From assembly GCA_905182285.1 (NCBI GenBank), contig CAJJAY010000009.1, forward strand, positions 1-54,526: DNA of 54,526 nt, read 5' to 3'. The translations under genes were made by a program, and so were the position numbers. Each line of letters opens with the position of its first letter. The stretch's first letter is position 1. The stretch comes from an uncultured Amylibacter sp. (GTDB taxonomy: Bacteria; Pseudomonadota; Alphaproteobacteria; Rhodobacterales; Rhodobacteraceae). Shown here one piece after another: positions 38,285 to 47,304 of this stretch. The notes under the pieces are model-generated. The model searched no databases, was not told where the DNA came from, and saw only the letters and a list, made by a program, of their open reading frames with translations.

Positions 38285-39040
38285 CTATTCGATACCAATC
38301 CTTTTTCGAATATCATTACTGCGCAATGATACAGTTTGTCCTAACCACTCATCTGAATCAGAAGTAGCCATCCAAGCTAATGCCATTGCAGGCCAATGTG
38401 CAGGAATATGGTTTTCCCAAGGAATTTCACTTACTGAATTAATACCTGATAAAGCTATACTTTTTTGCATTCCAGTAGCAACTGTGCCGGGAGATAAAGT
38501 CAAAGCTCTGATGCCATTTCTCATCTCTTCTTTGTGAAGGCATGATGTCAAATGATGAACAGCAGCTTTGGAAGAACAGTAATGTGACCATCCTTCTAAT
38601 GGGGTTGATGCAGCTCCAGAACCAACGTTTAAAATAGTTCCACCATTGTTAGATTTCATAAATGGTAAAGCATAACGAATACCATAATAAAGACCCTTTA
38701 AATTGATATCAATTAATCTGCCCCATAATATTGGATCAGAATCTTCTATTCGCTGTATTGGATCAATGGTGCCTGCATTGTTTATCAAAACATCAATAGT
38801 GTTGAAAGCCTTAGAGGCCTTCATCATTAAATCATTTACTTGATTTGGATCAGCTATATCACATTCAACAGCAAGTGCATTTTTACCAATTGTCCTTGCT
38901 ATTGTTGAAATTTTATCTTTTGAGCGTGCTGCCAAAACAACATTTGCATTTAAATTTGCAAAATGATGTGCAGTTGCTTCTCCTATACCTCGAGAAGCAC
39001 CAGTAATTATAATTGTTTTATTTTTAAACTCTAACACCAT
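38285..39040 (-). CDS. Short-chain dehydrogenase/reductase
   Basis: Classical SDR of 251 aa with the cofactor motif TGASRGIGEATAHH, the NNAG motif (LINNAGTID), Ser in NVGSGAAS and the catalytic YCSSK (YxxxK) motif. The substrate is not known. It follows the amidinotransferase-like gene by 22 bp on the same strand. A 117-bp gap separates it from the formaldehyde dehydrogenase gene; that gap should contain the promoter of the latter. Confidence 0.9.
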   Translation of the reverse strand: MVLEFKNKTIIITGASRGIGEATAHHFANLNANVVLAARSKDKISTIARTIGKNALAVECDIADPNQVNDLMMKASKAFNTIDVLINNAGTIDPIQRIEDSDPILWGRLIDINLKGLYYGIRYALPFMKSNNGGTILNVGSGAASTPLEGWSHYCSSKAAVHHLTSCLHKEEMRNGIRALTLSPGTVATGMQKSIALSGINSVSEIPWENHIPAHWPAMALAWMATSDSDEWLGQTVSLRSNDIRKRIGIE

Positions 39041-39062
39041 TAGTTATCTTTACTTTTAAAAA

Positions 39063-40184
39063 TTACATTTTAGGAAAGTAATCTTCACAGTTTCCTTCAC
39101 GATATACATCTGCAGTGCAGCAATGAAGACCACCGCCAAAAGCATACGCATCTCGCAATTCTACTTCAACTACCTCCATTCCAAGTTTATCCATTTGTTC
39201 AGCTTGATAAACTTCTGACTTTTCTACACAGACAGTCTTTGGATCTAATACTAAAACATTCATAGATAACCAAGTTGAAGAGTAACATAATGGTGGTGGA
39301 GCATTATGAGAAGGTTGAGCAGAATCTACTATATCCCACCCATTATCATTAAACATTTTTCGCTGTTCTTCAGGAAGTCTACGCTGTGGATTGTTTAATA
39401 TTAATCCGGGGCGAAGAGGCGTAAACGTTGCATCAATATGAATTGGATACGGGTCTCCTGGAAAATTAACTGAATGAACTCGATGCTCAGGAAAATGACG
39501 ACGAAGCCATTCAATCCCTTTTTCATTTGTTGTAAATCCATGTTGTACTACTAAGTCGCGGCCAAACCTTAAAACATCAGCTGCATCAAATAGAGGCTCT
39601 TCTTCAGTTGTTACGAAAAACTTTTCTTCAGCCCATTTTAAGCGTTGCTCGTTTCCAATTTTATCAGATAAATAATCGGGGTGGTAATCTGCATCAGTTA
39701 GGCGCGGTTTTGGCGCTGACTCATGGCGAAATTTTGGATCTTCATTAAAATATGCTTGCATTAATGGGCGGTAATTTAAATATTCAAACCAACGACACCG
39801 ATATGACATCGTTGCTTCTAATATTTCTGATCCAACTGTTAAGAGAACGTCACGAGGTGGCATGCAACCAAATTGGCTTTCAGTTTTAAAATCTGGAGTA
39901 ATTGCTGGTTGGCTATGATCAATTGAAGTTGGCCGATCAACTTTAATTCCACGGTTTTTCAGTTGGTTGGCGAAGTTATCAAGTAGTTCATTTGCACGAT
40001 CTATGGTTTCTTGTGGGCGACGGCCCCATTGGCCACGCATATCGCTGTCTTCAGGAACCTTTGCGTCTAATGCAGGCTCTTCTGGAGGGATATGACAATC
40101 ATCAGCTCTGCCAACTATTACATGTTTTAATGGATCCCATTCGTTCCAGCTATTAACGATTGTTTTTTCAGGCGACCAAGTCAT
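39063..40184 (-). CDS. Arginine:glycine amidinotransferase-like protein
   Basis: Amidinotransferase of 373 aa that is strikingly similar by eye to vertebrate L-arginine:glycine amidinotransferase, which makes guanidinoacetate and ornithine. The N-terminal VNSWNEWDPLKHVIVGRADD, DAADVLRFGRDLVVQ, IHIDATFTPLRPGL and GGGLHCCTADVYREG align directly; the catalytic Asp (GRD), His (HID) and Cys (C355, in HCC) are all conserved. A good GGAGAG site precedes ATG 40184; the frame is open 18 codons further. The physiological acceptor amine is not shown by the sequence. Confidence 0.9.
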   Translation of the reverse strand: MTWSPEKTIVNSWNEWDPLKHVIVGRADDCHIPPEEPALDAKVPEDSDMRGQWGRRPQETIDRANELLDNFANQLKNRGIKVDRPTSIDHSQPAITPDFKTESQFGCMPPRDVLLTVGSEILEATMSYRCRWFEYLNYRPLMQAYFNEDPKFRHESAPKPRLTDADYHPDYLSDKIGNEQRLKWAEEKFFVTTEEEPLFDAADVLRFGRDLVVQHGFTTNEKGIEWLRRHFPEHRVHSVNFPGDPYPIHIDATFTPLRPGLILNNPQRRLPEEQRKMFNDNGWDIVDSAQPSHNAPPPLCYSSTWLSMNVLVLDPKTVCVEKSEVYQAEQMDKLGMEVVEVELRDAYAFGGGLHCCTADVYREGNCEDYFPKM

Positions 40185-40342
40185 TTTTCTCTCCAAATTT
40201 ATCATTTTGACAGAACTGTATCTAAGATATTTTTGCAACTAAATTATTCTTATTTAAATGATAAATTTATTAATTTCAGGTTACTTTGATGATTGTTAAT
40301 TTTGCTCATAGGTTTAAAGTTATAAAAAAAATAGGTATAGAT

Positions 40343-41689
40343 ATGAAACAAAGCTTATCCCAATCAGCTCAGCAATTATTAGAAATTGCAAAACGCGCGG
40401 GTGCCCAATCAGCAGATGTTTTGGTAGTAGATGGAACGTCTATATCAATTGATGTTCGTGAAGGTGAGCTTGAGCATGCTGAAAGAGCCGAAGGGGTTGA
40501 TATTGGGCTTCGTGTTATACAAGGAGATAGACAAGCATCTGTATCTATTTCTAACTTAAGTAAAAGCTCAATGGTGGAAATGTCAGAGCGTTGTATTGCC
40601 ATGGCAAATGAAGCTCCTCGAGATCCGTATTGTTGTCTAGCCACATCTGAAGAATTTGTTACTGATTGGGATTCTGGTAAATTAGATTTATATGATTCTT
40701 CACAAGCTCCATCAGCTAAATATTTGCAAGAAGTGGCTATACGCGCAGAATCATCTGCCCTAGAAATAAAAGGTGTTGCAAAAGCTCAAGGTGCATCTTC
40801 TGCATTAAGTGATGTATCTATTCATTTGGCTACAAGTAATGGATTTTCTGGAGGTTACCGGCGTACATCGCACTCAATTTCTTGTGTTGCTATATCTGGT
40901 GAAGGGCTAAATATGGAGCGAGATTGGTGTGGAGAATCCCACAGCCATTATGCATCTGTTCCAAGTCCTGAAGAAATAGGTAGATTGGCTGGTGAAAGAG
41001 CTGTTGCACGCGCTGGAGCTGTTCGGCCCCCGACTGGATTTTACCCAGTTTTATTTGATGAACGTATTTCTTCTAGCCTTATTGGTCATTTGGTTGCTGC
41101 TGTAAATGGTGCGTCAATTGTAAGAGGTTCTAGTTGGTTAAAGAACTATCTTGGGAAACAAATATTACCTGCAGGTGTTTCATTATTAGAGGATCCAACT
41201 AGAAAATCCATGGCTGGGTCTAAGCCTTTTGATGCTGAGGGGTTAGCTGCTGAACCACGGCATATAATCAAAAATGGTTTTTTAGAAGGCTGGACATTAG
41301 ATTTAAGTACAGCAAAACAACTAGACATGATAAGTACAGGTAATGCATCACGTGGCGTGGGTTCTGTTCCATCACCCAGTAGTGGTAATTTACAACTTTC
41401 AGAAGGATCTAAAACACGAGATGATTTAATATCTCAGATGGGAACTGGCTTGATAGTTACATCTATGATTGGATCAACAATTAACCCCAATACGGGTGAT
41501 TATTCTCGAGGGGCTTCTGGGCTTTGGGTGGAAAATGGTCAAATAATTGGTCCAGTAAACGAATGCACAATTGCTGGTAATTTATTAGATATGTTGAAAA
41601 ATATGATACCTGCAAATGATGCGAGAAAAAATCTATCACGCGTAGTTCCAAGTATATTAATTGATGGATTAACAATTGCTGGAAAATGA
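40343..41689 (+). CDS. pmbA: TldD/PmbA-family metallopeptidase, PmbA (TldE) type
   Basis: Subunit-type protein of the TldD/TldE protease system, 448 aa. Features include DVLVVDGTSISIDVREGELEHAE, GVDIGLRVIQGDRQA, GFYPVLFDERISSSLIGH, GLAAEPRHIIKNGFLEGW and NPNTGDYSRGASGLWVENG. No HExxxH metal motif is visible, as expected for the TldE partner; tldD is not in this window. The frame opens 19 codons upstream, but ATG 40343 fits the family better. It heads the operon that runs to lpxK. Confidence 0.92.
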   Translation: MKQSLSQSAQQLLEIAKRAGAQSADVLVVDGTSISIDVREGELEHAERAEGVDIGLRVIQGDRQASVSISNLSKSSMVEMSERCIAMANEAPRDPYCCLATSEEFVTDWDSGKLDLYDSSQAPSAKYLQEVAIRAESSALEIKGVAKAQGASSALSDVSIHLATSNGFSGGYRRTSHSISCVAISGEGLNMERDWCGESHSHYASVPSPEEIGRLAGERAVARAGAVRPPTGFYPVLFDERISSSLIGHLVAAVNGASIVRGSSWLKNYLGKQILPAGVSLLEDPTRKSMAGSKPFDAEGLAAEPRHIIKNGFLEGWTLDLSTAKQLDMISTGNASRGVGSVPSPSSGNLQLSEGSKTRDDLISQMGTGLIVTSMIGSTINPNTGDYSRGASGLWVENGQIIGPVNECTIAGNLLDMLKNMIPANDARKNLSRVVPSILIDGLTIAGK

Positions 41690-42449
41690 TCTTGATTTAA
41701 TATGCAAAGCAGCCACTGAAGCTGGTAAGATTGCAATGAGATTTTACCGCAACAATCCAACCCATTGGGAAAAAGGAGATGGACAAGGGCCTGTAAGTGA
41801 AGCTGACTTAGAAATAGATAAGATGCTTTTTAAATTTTTATCAACTTATCGACCCAATTATGGATTTTTGTCTGAGGAGTCTGAATACAACAATGACCGA
41901 TTTGATTTAAAAGATATTTTTATTATCGATCCAATTGATGGAACTAGATCTTTTATAAATGGACATGAAAATTTTGCTATATCGATAGCTATTGCCAAAA
42001 ATGGCATTATTAATGATGCAGTCGTGTTTTTACCTGCTAAAAATTTACTTTATGATGCAACAAAAGACAAAGGCTCACGGTTAAATGGAAATAAAATCCA
42101 GACTGGGAATAATACTATTGTAAATGGCTCTCGTATTTTAGCATCAGAATCACAGAATAGTTCTAAATTGTGGAGAAATACGCCACCAGCAATAGAGCGG
42201 CATTTTAGATCTTCGTTAGCATATAGGTTGTGTTTAGTGGCTGAGGGAAGATTTGATGGGATGATGACATTACGCCCAACATGGGAGTGGGACGTTGCAG
42301 CTGGTAATTTAATATGTACAGAAGCTGGGTGTGATGTAAAAACACAAGATGGAGGAAATCCCTTATATAATGAGAAGATTCCAAAAATGAATGGTATGAT
42401 TGCAGGCAATCCAATACTTGTAGATAATCTTCTGAGCTATATTAAATAA
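41676..42449 (+). CDS. Inositol monophosphatase/CysQ-like phosphatase
   Basis: Lithium-sensitive-phosphatase superfamily member of 257 aa, with metal motifs FLSEES, IIDPIDGTRSFINGHENFA and WEWDVAAGNLICTEAGC. The family covers inositol monophosphatase, histidinol-phosphatase and 3'(2'),5'-bisphosphate nucleotidase; the WEWDVAAG variant leans toward CysQ-like members, but this is not certain. The start is TTG at 41676, overlapping pmbA by 14 bp. Confidence 0.88.
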   Translation: MLENDLDLICKAATEAGKIAMRFYRNNPTHWEKGDGQGPVSEADLEIDKMLFKFLSTYRPNYGFLSEESEYNNDRFDLKDIFIIDPIDGTRSFINGHENFAISIAIAKNGIINDAVVFLPAKNLLYDATKDKGSRLNGNKIQTGNNTIVNGSRILASESQNSSKLWRNTPPAIERHFRSSLAYRLCLVAEGRFDGMMTLRPTWEWDVAAGNLICTEAGCDVKTQDGGNPLYNEKIPKMNGMIAGNPILVDNLLSYIK

Positions 42450-42498
42450 GTTATTAAAATTTAGCTAAAAAGCTGATTGTAAATAAAAGGATAATGAT

Positions 42499-42741
42499 AT
42501 GACGCAAAGGTTGCATATGGTATTTGGTGGTGAACTTAAGAATCCAACTACAAAAGAATTTCGAAATAGTGAAGAAATTGATATTGTTGGAATATTTCCA
42601 AACTATGAAATGGCCTATAGTGCATGGAAAGCTAAAGCCCACCAAACTGTAGATAACGCTCATACAAGATATTTTATAGCACATTTGCATCGTTTGCGAG
42701 ATGAAGATTATGCTGCGAGTCCAACTGAAGAATTAGGGTGA
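42499..42741 (+). CDS. DUF4170 family protein
   Basis: Small protein of 80 aa with HMVFGGELKNPTTKEFR, VGIFPNYEMAYSAWKAKAH and ARYFIAHLHRL-like text (TRYFIAHLHRLRDE). DUF4170 genes commonly sit in the alphaproteobacterial lipid A/KDO operon next to lpxK and kdtA. Function unknown. An AGGA site precedes the ATG. Confidence 0.88.
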   Translation: MTQRLHMVFGGELKNPTTKEFRNSEEIDIVGIFPNYEMAYSAWKAKAHQTVDNAHTRYFIAHLHRLRDEDYAASPTEELG

Positions 42742-42745
42742 TTTT

Positions 42746-44035
42746 TTGAGAAACTTTTCACTTGGTATACTTATAAATTACGTACTTGCATATTTATGGC
42801 AACCTATTGAAAAATCAAAGTTATTACAGTCATTGGAAAAAGACATAATATCAAAGGAGCTTTTCAATCAATTACAGGGTATTACTCACCAAAATAATAA
42901 AACTAAAACCCTTATTTGGTTGCATGCTAAGACATTATTAATTGCTGAAAATTTTAGTGAAATAATTTCTCACTTTGAAAATAAAAAGGACATTCAATTT
43001 TTACTAACAACAGAAAGAAGTGAGCTAGATAAAGAATTCACTCTGCCTGGTATCCACCAAGTTATCCCCCTAGATCATCCATCATTTGTGAATCAATTTA
43101 TAAAGTATTGGAAGCCTGACTCCTTAGTTTGGTTGTCTGACACAATCAGACCTATTCTATTACATAAAGTCTCTAAATCTAACATCCCTGCCATATATGC
43201 TAATGCCAGTTTAACATCAAAAAAAACAAAAACTTTTTTACCATTTCGGGCATTTATAAAAGTATACCTATCATACTTTGATCGCATTCTTGCTAAATCA
43301 GATGATGCAGCAAAAGATTTGAGACGTTTAAAGGGTGTTCGCTCAAAACTTGAAGTTCTAGGTATTATGCAAACAAGTGCTCGTGCCTTACCTTATGATG
43401 AAGGGTTGAGGTCTAAGTTTTCAGTGATACAAGACAATCGTTTTTTATGGTTTGCAGCACATGTTGTCCCAGGTGAAATAGCTGCTCTAGGGAAGGCCCA
43501 AAGGCGGGTTTCTAGAAATTTGCAGGGTTTATTGCTTATTCTCCATATGGATGATGCAGAGCAAGCAAAGGTAGCAAAAACTAAACTTTCCGCATTAAGT
43601 TTAAAAGTAGAGTTACATAAAGAAGATATTATTCCTGATTTAAATACAGACATACTAATTGTTAGCGGTTCAGATAATCTAGGAATGTGGTTTAGGTTAG
43701 CATCTGTTTGTTTTTTAGGGGGTTCTTTAGTCCAAAGTGGTGGTGCTGATCCGTTTGAGGCTGCTGCACTAGGCTCAGCTATACTTCATGGACCTTTCAC
43801 ACAAAATTATCAAAATGATTATGACCGTTTACTTGATGCCGGTGGAGCTCGTCTGGTATACAATTCAGAAATGTTATCAAATGCACTTGTTGATACAATG
43901 TCGCCTGACCAAGCAGCGTTAATGGCACACGCAGCTTGGGAGGTCTGTTCTGCTGGGGCTGAAGTGAATGACAGAATAATTGAATTGTTAGATGGATATT
44001 TAGATAAGGAAAAATCTTTTGAATCACCCACCTAA
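42746..44035 (+). CDS. KdtA/WaaA-like glycosyltransferase, divergent
   Basis: A 429-aa protein in the usual slot of KDO transferase, between DUF4170 and lpxK. The C-terminal half resembles KdtA (CFLGGSLVQSGGADPFEAAALG and GPFTQNYQND). Several signatures are changed. After WLHA (58-61) the canonical SxGE with the catalytic Glu is replaced by TLLIAEN; the expected ETELWPN is LSDTIRPI; the NARLS-type motif is NASLT; and the HNP-type segment is ADP. It may be a paralogue with changed donor or acceptor, or a fast-evolving KdtA. The start is TTG at 42746, 4 bp after the DUF4170 stop. Confidence 0.75.
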   Translation: MRNFSLGILINYVLAYLWQPIEKSKLLQSLEKDIISKELFNQLQGITHQNNKTKTLIWLHAKTLLIAENFSEIISHFENKKDIQFLLTTERSELDKEFTLPGIHQVIPLDHPSFVNQFIKYWKPDSLVWLSDTIRPILLHKVSKSNIPAIYANASLTSKKTKTFLPFRAFIKVYLSYFDRILAKSDDAAKDLRRLKGVRSKLEVLGIMQTSARALPYDEGLRSKFSVIQDNRFLWFAAHVVPGEIAALGKAQRRVSRNLQGLLLILHMDDAEQAKVAKTKLSALSLKVELHKEDIIPDLNTDILIVSGSDNLGMWFRLASVCFLGGSLVQSGGADPFEAAALGSAILHGPFTQNYQNDYDRLLDAGGARLVYNSEMLSNALVDTMSPDQAALMAHAAWEVCSAGAEVNDRIIELLDGYLDKEKSFESPT

Positions 44036-44975
44036 ATTTTGGTATAAAAGGAATAGTTTTAGGTCCACGTTATTATTACCACTTTCATGGTTATATGGTG
44101 GCGCCACAATGTTGCGTTTATATTTAGGCACCCATAAGAAAATTGATGTTCCAGTAATATGTGTTGGAAATATTAATATGGGGGGTACAGGAAAAACACC
44201 GGTAGTTATTGATTTAGTTTTGCGATTATTAGAAATGGGAAAAAAACCTATCGTTGTTAGCCGAGGATATGGAGGTTCATATCAAGGCCCTATTATGGTA
44301 TCTTCAGAACATACTGCAGATGATGTTGGTGATGAACCAATTCTATTAACTGGCTTTAGTGAAGTATGTGTTTCCAGAAATAGAATAGACGGTGCTAATA
44401 TGGCCCTCAGCCAAGGTGCTGATATTATTATATTGGATGATGGTTTGCAAAATCCTGACCTTTTATACGATTTAACCATAACCGTTGTTGATAAAAAAAT
44501 AGGGTTTGGTAATCACCGTGTTTTTCCAGCGGGTCCATTAAGAGAGAGTGTTACTCGCGGCTTAGCTCGAACAGATTTAATTATTGGTATTGGTGAAAAT
44601 TATATTGATATTGAAAATAACTTGCCATTTATTGATGGGTTTTTAAAGCCATTAGAAACTGGTATGGAATGGGGTGGCTTGCGCTCACTTGCTTTTGCAG
44701 GAATTGGTCAGCCAAAAAAGTTTTTTTCAACATTAAAAACTTTAGGAGCCGAAATAGTAGCCACACGAGAGTTTGGGGATCATCAGAAAATTCCAACATC
44801 AATGTTAAAAAGATTAGAAGCTGAAGCTTTAGCAAATAATGCTCAACTGGTTACAACTGAAAAAGATGCAGCTAGATTACCAAAAGAATGGCAACAAAAA
44901 GTTCTTACTTTACCAGTAAGGTTAGAATTAAATGATGATAAGGTGTTAACTGGTTTCTTAAATAAGTTATTTTAA
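44019..44975 (+). CDS. lpxK: Tetraacyldisaccharide 4'-kinase
   Basis: Phosphorylates the lipid A precursor at the inner membrane. The 318-aa product has the P-loop VGNINMGGTGKTPVV, VVSRGYGGSYQGP, DEPILLTG, IILDDGLQNPDL and PAGPLRES, all typical. The start is TTG at 44019 with a 17-bp overlap with the KdtA-like gene, so translation is coupled. The gene ends 9 bp inside the convergent CoA-transferase gene. Its presence implies that lipid A is made. Confidence 0.95.
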   Translation: MNHPPKFWYKRNSFRSTLLLPLSWLYGGATMLRLYLGTHKKIDVPVICVGNINMGGTGKTPVVIDLVLRLLEMGKKPIVVSRGYGGSYQGPIMVSSEHTADDVGDEPILLTGFSEVCVSRNRIDGANMALSQGADIIILDDGLQNPDLLYDLTITVVDKKIGFGNHRVFPAGPLRESVTRGLARTDLIIGIGENYIDIENNLPFIDGFLKPLETGMEWGGLRSLAFAGIGQPKKFFSTLKTLGAEIVATREFGDHQKIPTSMLKRLEAEALANNAQLVTTEKDAARLPKEWQQKVLTLPVRLELNDDKVLTGFLNKLF

Positions 44976-46094
44976 AAACTTTTTATTAGCCTCTCCTAAA
45001 TTGGGAGAAGGCCGATCATAAGACATTTCTATATCAGAAAATATAATAGGGTTTTTAACAGAAGGCACACCGTTTAAATCAATTTTCATGCCTCTGTGTA
45101 AAATTTGCGGGTCATTAAATACATCTTCTATTGTATTTATTGGCCCTGCAGGGACACCAAAATTTTCGCATTGAGATAATAAATCTATAGATGAAATATT
45201 AGTAGTATTTTCTTCAATTAAACTTAAAAGCTCATCACGATTTTTTAATCTTGCAGGATTTGTTTTGTATTTATCTTCTTTATACCAATTAGCATTAAAT
45301 ATTTTACTGAAATTTTCAAATTGACTATCATTTCCTACAGCTAAAATAATATGTCCATCAGATGTGGGTACTGCGCAGTAGGGAACAATATTTGGGTGAT
45401 TGTTTCCTTTGCGGTTTGGCGAAATCCCAGTTGTTAGGTAGTTCATTGCTTGATTTGCTGTTGTTGCTGTTGCAACATCAAGGAGTGATAAATCAATATG
45501 TTGCCCAAATCCTGTGGTATCTCTTGTTCGAAGAGCTGCTTGAACTGCAATAACAGCATATAATCCAGTAAAAATATCTGTAACTGCAACACCCACTTTT
45601 TGAGGTTGCCCCTCTGGTTCTCCAGTAATTGACATTAAACCAGACATACCTTGCATTAAGAAGTCATATCCTGCCCTTTTTGCATAAGGACCAGTTTGCC
45701 CAAAGCCCGTAATTGAGCAGTAAATTAGTGATGGGTATTTGGTGCGTAGATTAGTATAATCTAACCCATACTTATCTAGTCCACCCACTTTAAAGTTTTC
45801 AATTAAAATATCTGCTGTGGCGATTAAAGTTTTTAATTTTAGTAAATCATCCTCATCATTAAAATCTAGGGAAACTGAGTGCTTTCCTCTGTTACAGCTA
45901 TGATAATATGCTGCATTTGATTCATCTTCTGTTTTGATGAAAGGTGGTCCCCAAGTGCGCGTATCATCGCCAGTTTTACTTTCTATTTTAATAACCTCAG
46001 CCCCTAAATCAGCCAGTGTTTGACCAGCCCATGGACCTGCCAAAATACGCGCTAATTCTATAACGCGTATACCTTTTAAAGGCATCTCAGTCAT
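44967..46094 (-). CDS. CaiB/BaiF family CoA-transferase
   Basis: Class III CoA-transferase of 375 aa. The N-terminal GIRVIELARILAGPWAGQTLADLGAEVIKIE is diagnostic; NRGKHSVSLDF, CSITGFGQTGPYAKRAGYD, and VGVAVTDIFTGLYA (with the Asp expected to bind CoA covalently) follow. The acyl substrate is not known. Its start overlaps the stop of the DsbA-like gene by 1 bp. Confidence 0.93.
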   Translation of the reverse strand: MTEMPLKGIRVIELARILAGPWAGQTLADLGAEVIKIESKTGDDTRTWGPPFIKTEDESNAAYYHSCNRGKHSVSLDFNDEDDLLKLKTLIATADILIENFKVGGLDKYGLDYTNLRTKYPSLIYCSITGFGQTGPYAKRAGYDFLMQGMSGLMSITGEPEGQPQKVGVAVTDIFTGLYAVIAVQAALRTRDTTGFGQHIDLSLLDVATATTANQAMNYLTTGISPNRKGNNHPNIVPYCAVPTSDGHIILAVGNDSQFENFSKIFNANWYKEDKYKTNPARLKNRDELLSLIEENTTNISSIDLLSQCENFGVPAGPINTIEDVFNDPQILHRGMKIDLNGVPSVKNPIIFSDIEMSYDRPSPNLGEANKKFLK

Positions 46095-46711
46095 TAAGAC
46101 ATAGCTTCATCAATGAGTGCAGCTAGTTCAGTATAAGACATATTACCTATATTTTTACCGTTCAATACAAGCGTTGGTGTGGAGCTTATATTATCAGCTT
46201 TTGTAGTTTCTTGAAAACGAGCAACCATAGCTGTAGCAACATCTTTATTTTGTAAACATGTTTCCATATCTTTTTGCTGTAACCCTGCAATTCTACCAAT
46301 TTTATATAAGTTTTGTGCTATTGCTGCACCGCCATCACCTTTGGTCCATTCACGTTGTTTTGAATAAAGAAGATCTGAAATTCCAAAGTACTTTTTATCC
46401 CCACCACATCTGGCAAGGAGTGCGGCCCAAAGTCCTGGTCCATCAAAATAAACTTCACGGTATATAAATTTTACTTTTCCTGAATCTATGTAATTTTTGC
46501 GTAAACTTGGAAAAACATTCTTATGAAAATTAGCACAATGTGGACATGTAAATGAAGCATATTCGATTATAGTAATAGGTGCATCTTCAGATCCCATAAT
46601 CATATCGGGAATATCAATAGGATTTGATGTCGTATTTTCAGCAAAAATAGGTGCTGTGCTAGCACTTATTGCTCCCACTGAGAGAAGGCCTGTAAATGTT
46701 CTGCGGTCCAT
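46094..46711 (-). CDS. DsbA-family thiol oxidoreductase with Tat-like signal
   Basis: Thioredoxin-fold protein of 205 aa. The N-terminus DRRTFTGLLSVGAIS resembles a twin-arginine signal (RRxF) with an Ala-rich cleavage region near residue 24, so export by Tat is likely. The active site is C56-P-H-C59, in ASFTCPHCANFH, and the cis-Pro motif is SSTPTLVLNG. It probably acts in periplasmic disulfide formation or reduction. It precedes the CoA-transferase with a 1-bp overlap. Confidence 0.9.
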   Translation of the reverse strand: MDRRTFTGLLSVGAISASTAPIFAENTTSNPIDIPDMIMGSEDAPITIIEYASFTCPHCANFHKNVFPSLRKNYIDSGKVKFIYREVYFDGPGLWAALLARCGGDKKYFGISDLLYSKQREWTKGDGGAAIAQNLYKIGRIAGLQQKDMETCLQNKDVATAMVARFQETTKADNISSTPTLVLNGKNIGNMSYTELAALIDEAMS

Positions 46712-46714
46712 AAT

Positions 46715-47218
46715 TTAATCCTTATTATTGCGTATTATTATATTTTCGCCCAATCTTGATAGCGCATCTTTTAATTTATTATCAGACACACTTTTAACAG
46801 AGGTTTCAACGTGAATTCGTTGTTTTTCAGATAAGATTTTTTTAGTTGGTTTTTGTTTTAAATCGTTTATGTCGTCATCAAAATCAATTGGTGATGTTTG
46901 CGTTATCTTAATTTTGCTGATTGCGTTGTAACCATAAATTGAATTTACTTTCAACAATATCTTTGGCAATTGCATTTGTAGGACTGGTGCATTTGCTCCA
47001 GTTGTTAAAAGAGTAAGTGTTGCTCCAAACCCTTGTTTTCCGTAGCTAACTTTAACTGGCCTGCATAGGCTTGCAGTTGAAGGGCCAGCAATATCTTTCC
47101 AATTCGTTAATAATCGTGTTTCTGCAAAGCCTCGTGATTCAGTTGCTGTTCGAATTTTTGCTTTTAACAACCCACCAGTTTGCATAAATCCGCGTGACTT
47201 ATATGCCATTTGCGCCAT
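46715..47218 (-). CDS. DUF721 (DciA-like) protein
   Basis: A 167-aa protein with NWKDIAGPSTASLCRPVKVSY and LTLLTTGANAPVLQMQLPKILLKVNSIYGYNAI, the pattern of DUF721. Members include DciA, a loader of the replicative helicase DnaB; in Alphaproteobacteria the protein often lies next to mutY, as here (divergent, 86 bp). The C-terminal part is charged and poorly conserved. Its role in helicase loading is an inference. Confidence 0.85.
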   Translation of the reverse strand: MAQMAYKSRGFMQTGGLLKAKIRTATESRGFAETRLLTNWKDIAGPSTASLCRPVKVSYGKQGFGATLTLLTTGANAPVLQMQLPKILLKVNSIYGYNAISKIKITQTSPIDFDDDINDLKQKPTKKILSEKQRIHVETSVKSVSDNKLKDALSRLGENIIIRNNKD

Positions 47219-47304
47219 TTCCTATATTCAGTGGTTACAACAGTTTATATCAGTGGTTAATAATAAACCTAAAACAGTAGCTATTGCAAAGGGCATATGT
47301 ATTG

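Noticed and set aside
38202-38537. 111-aa plus-strand frame between the formaldehyde dehydrogenase and SDR genes
   Set aside because: Most of it is antisense to the conserved C-terminus of the SDR gene, and the translation resembles no family.
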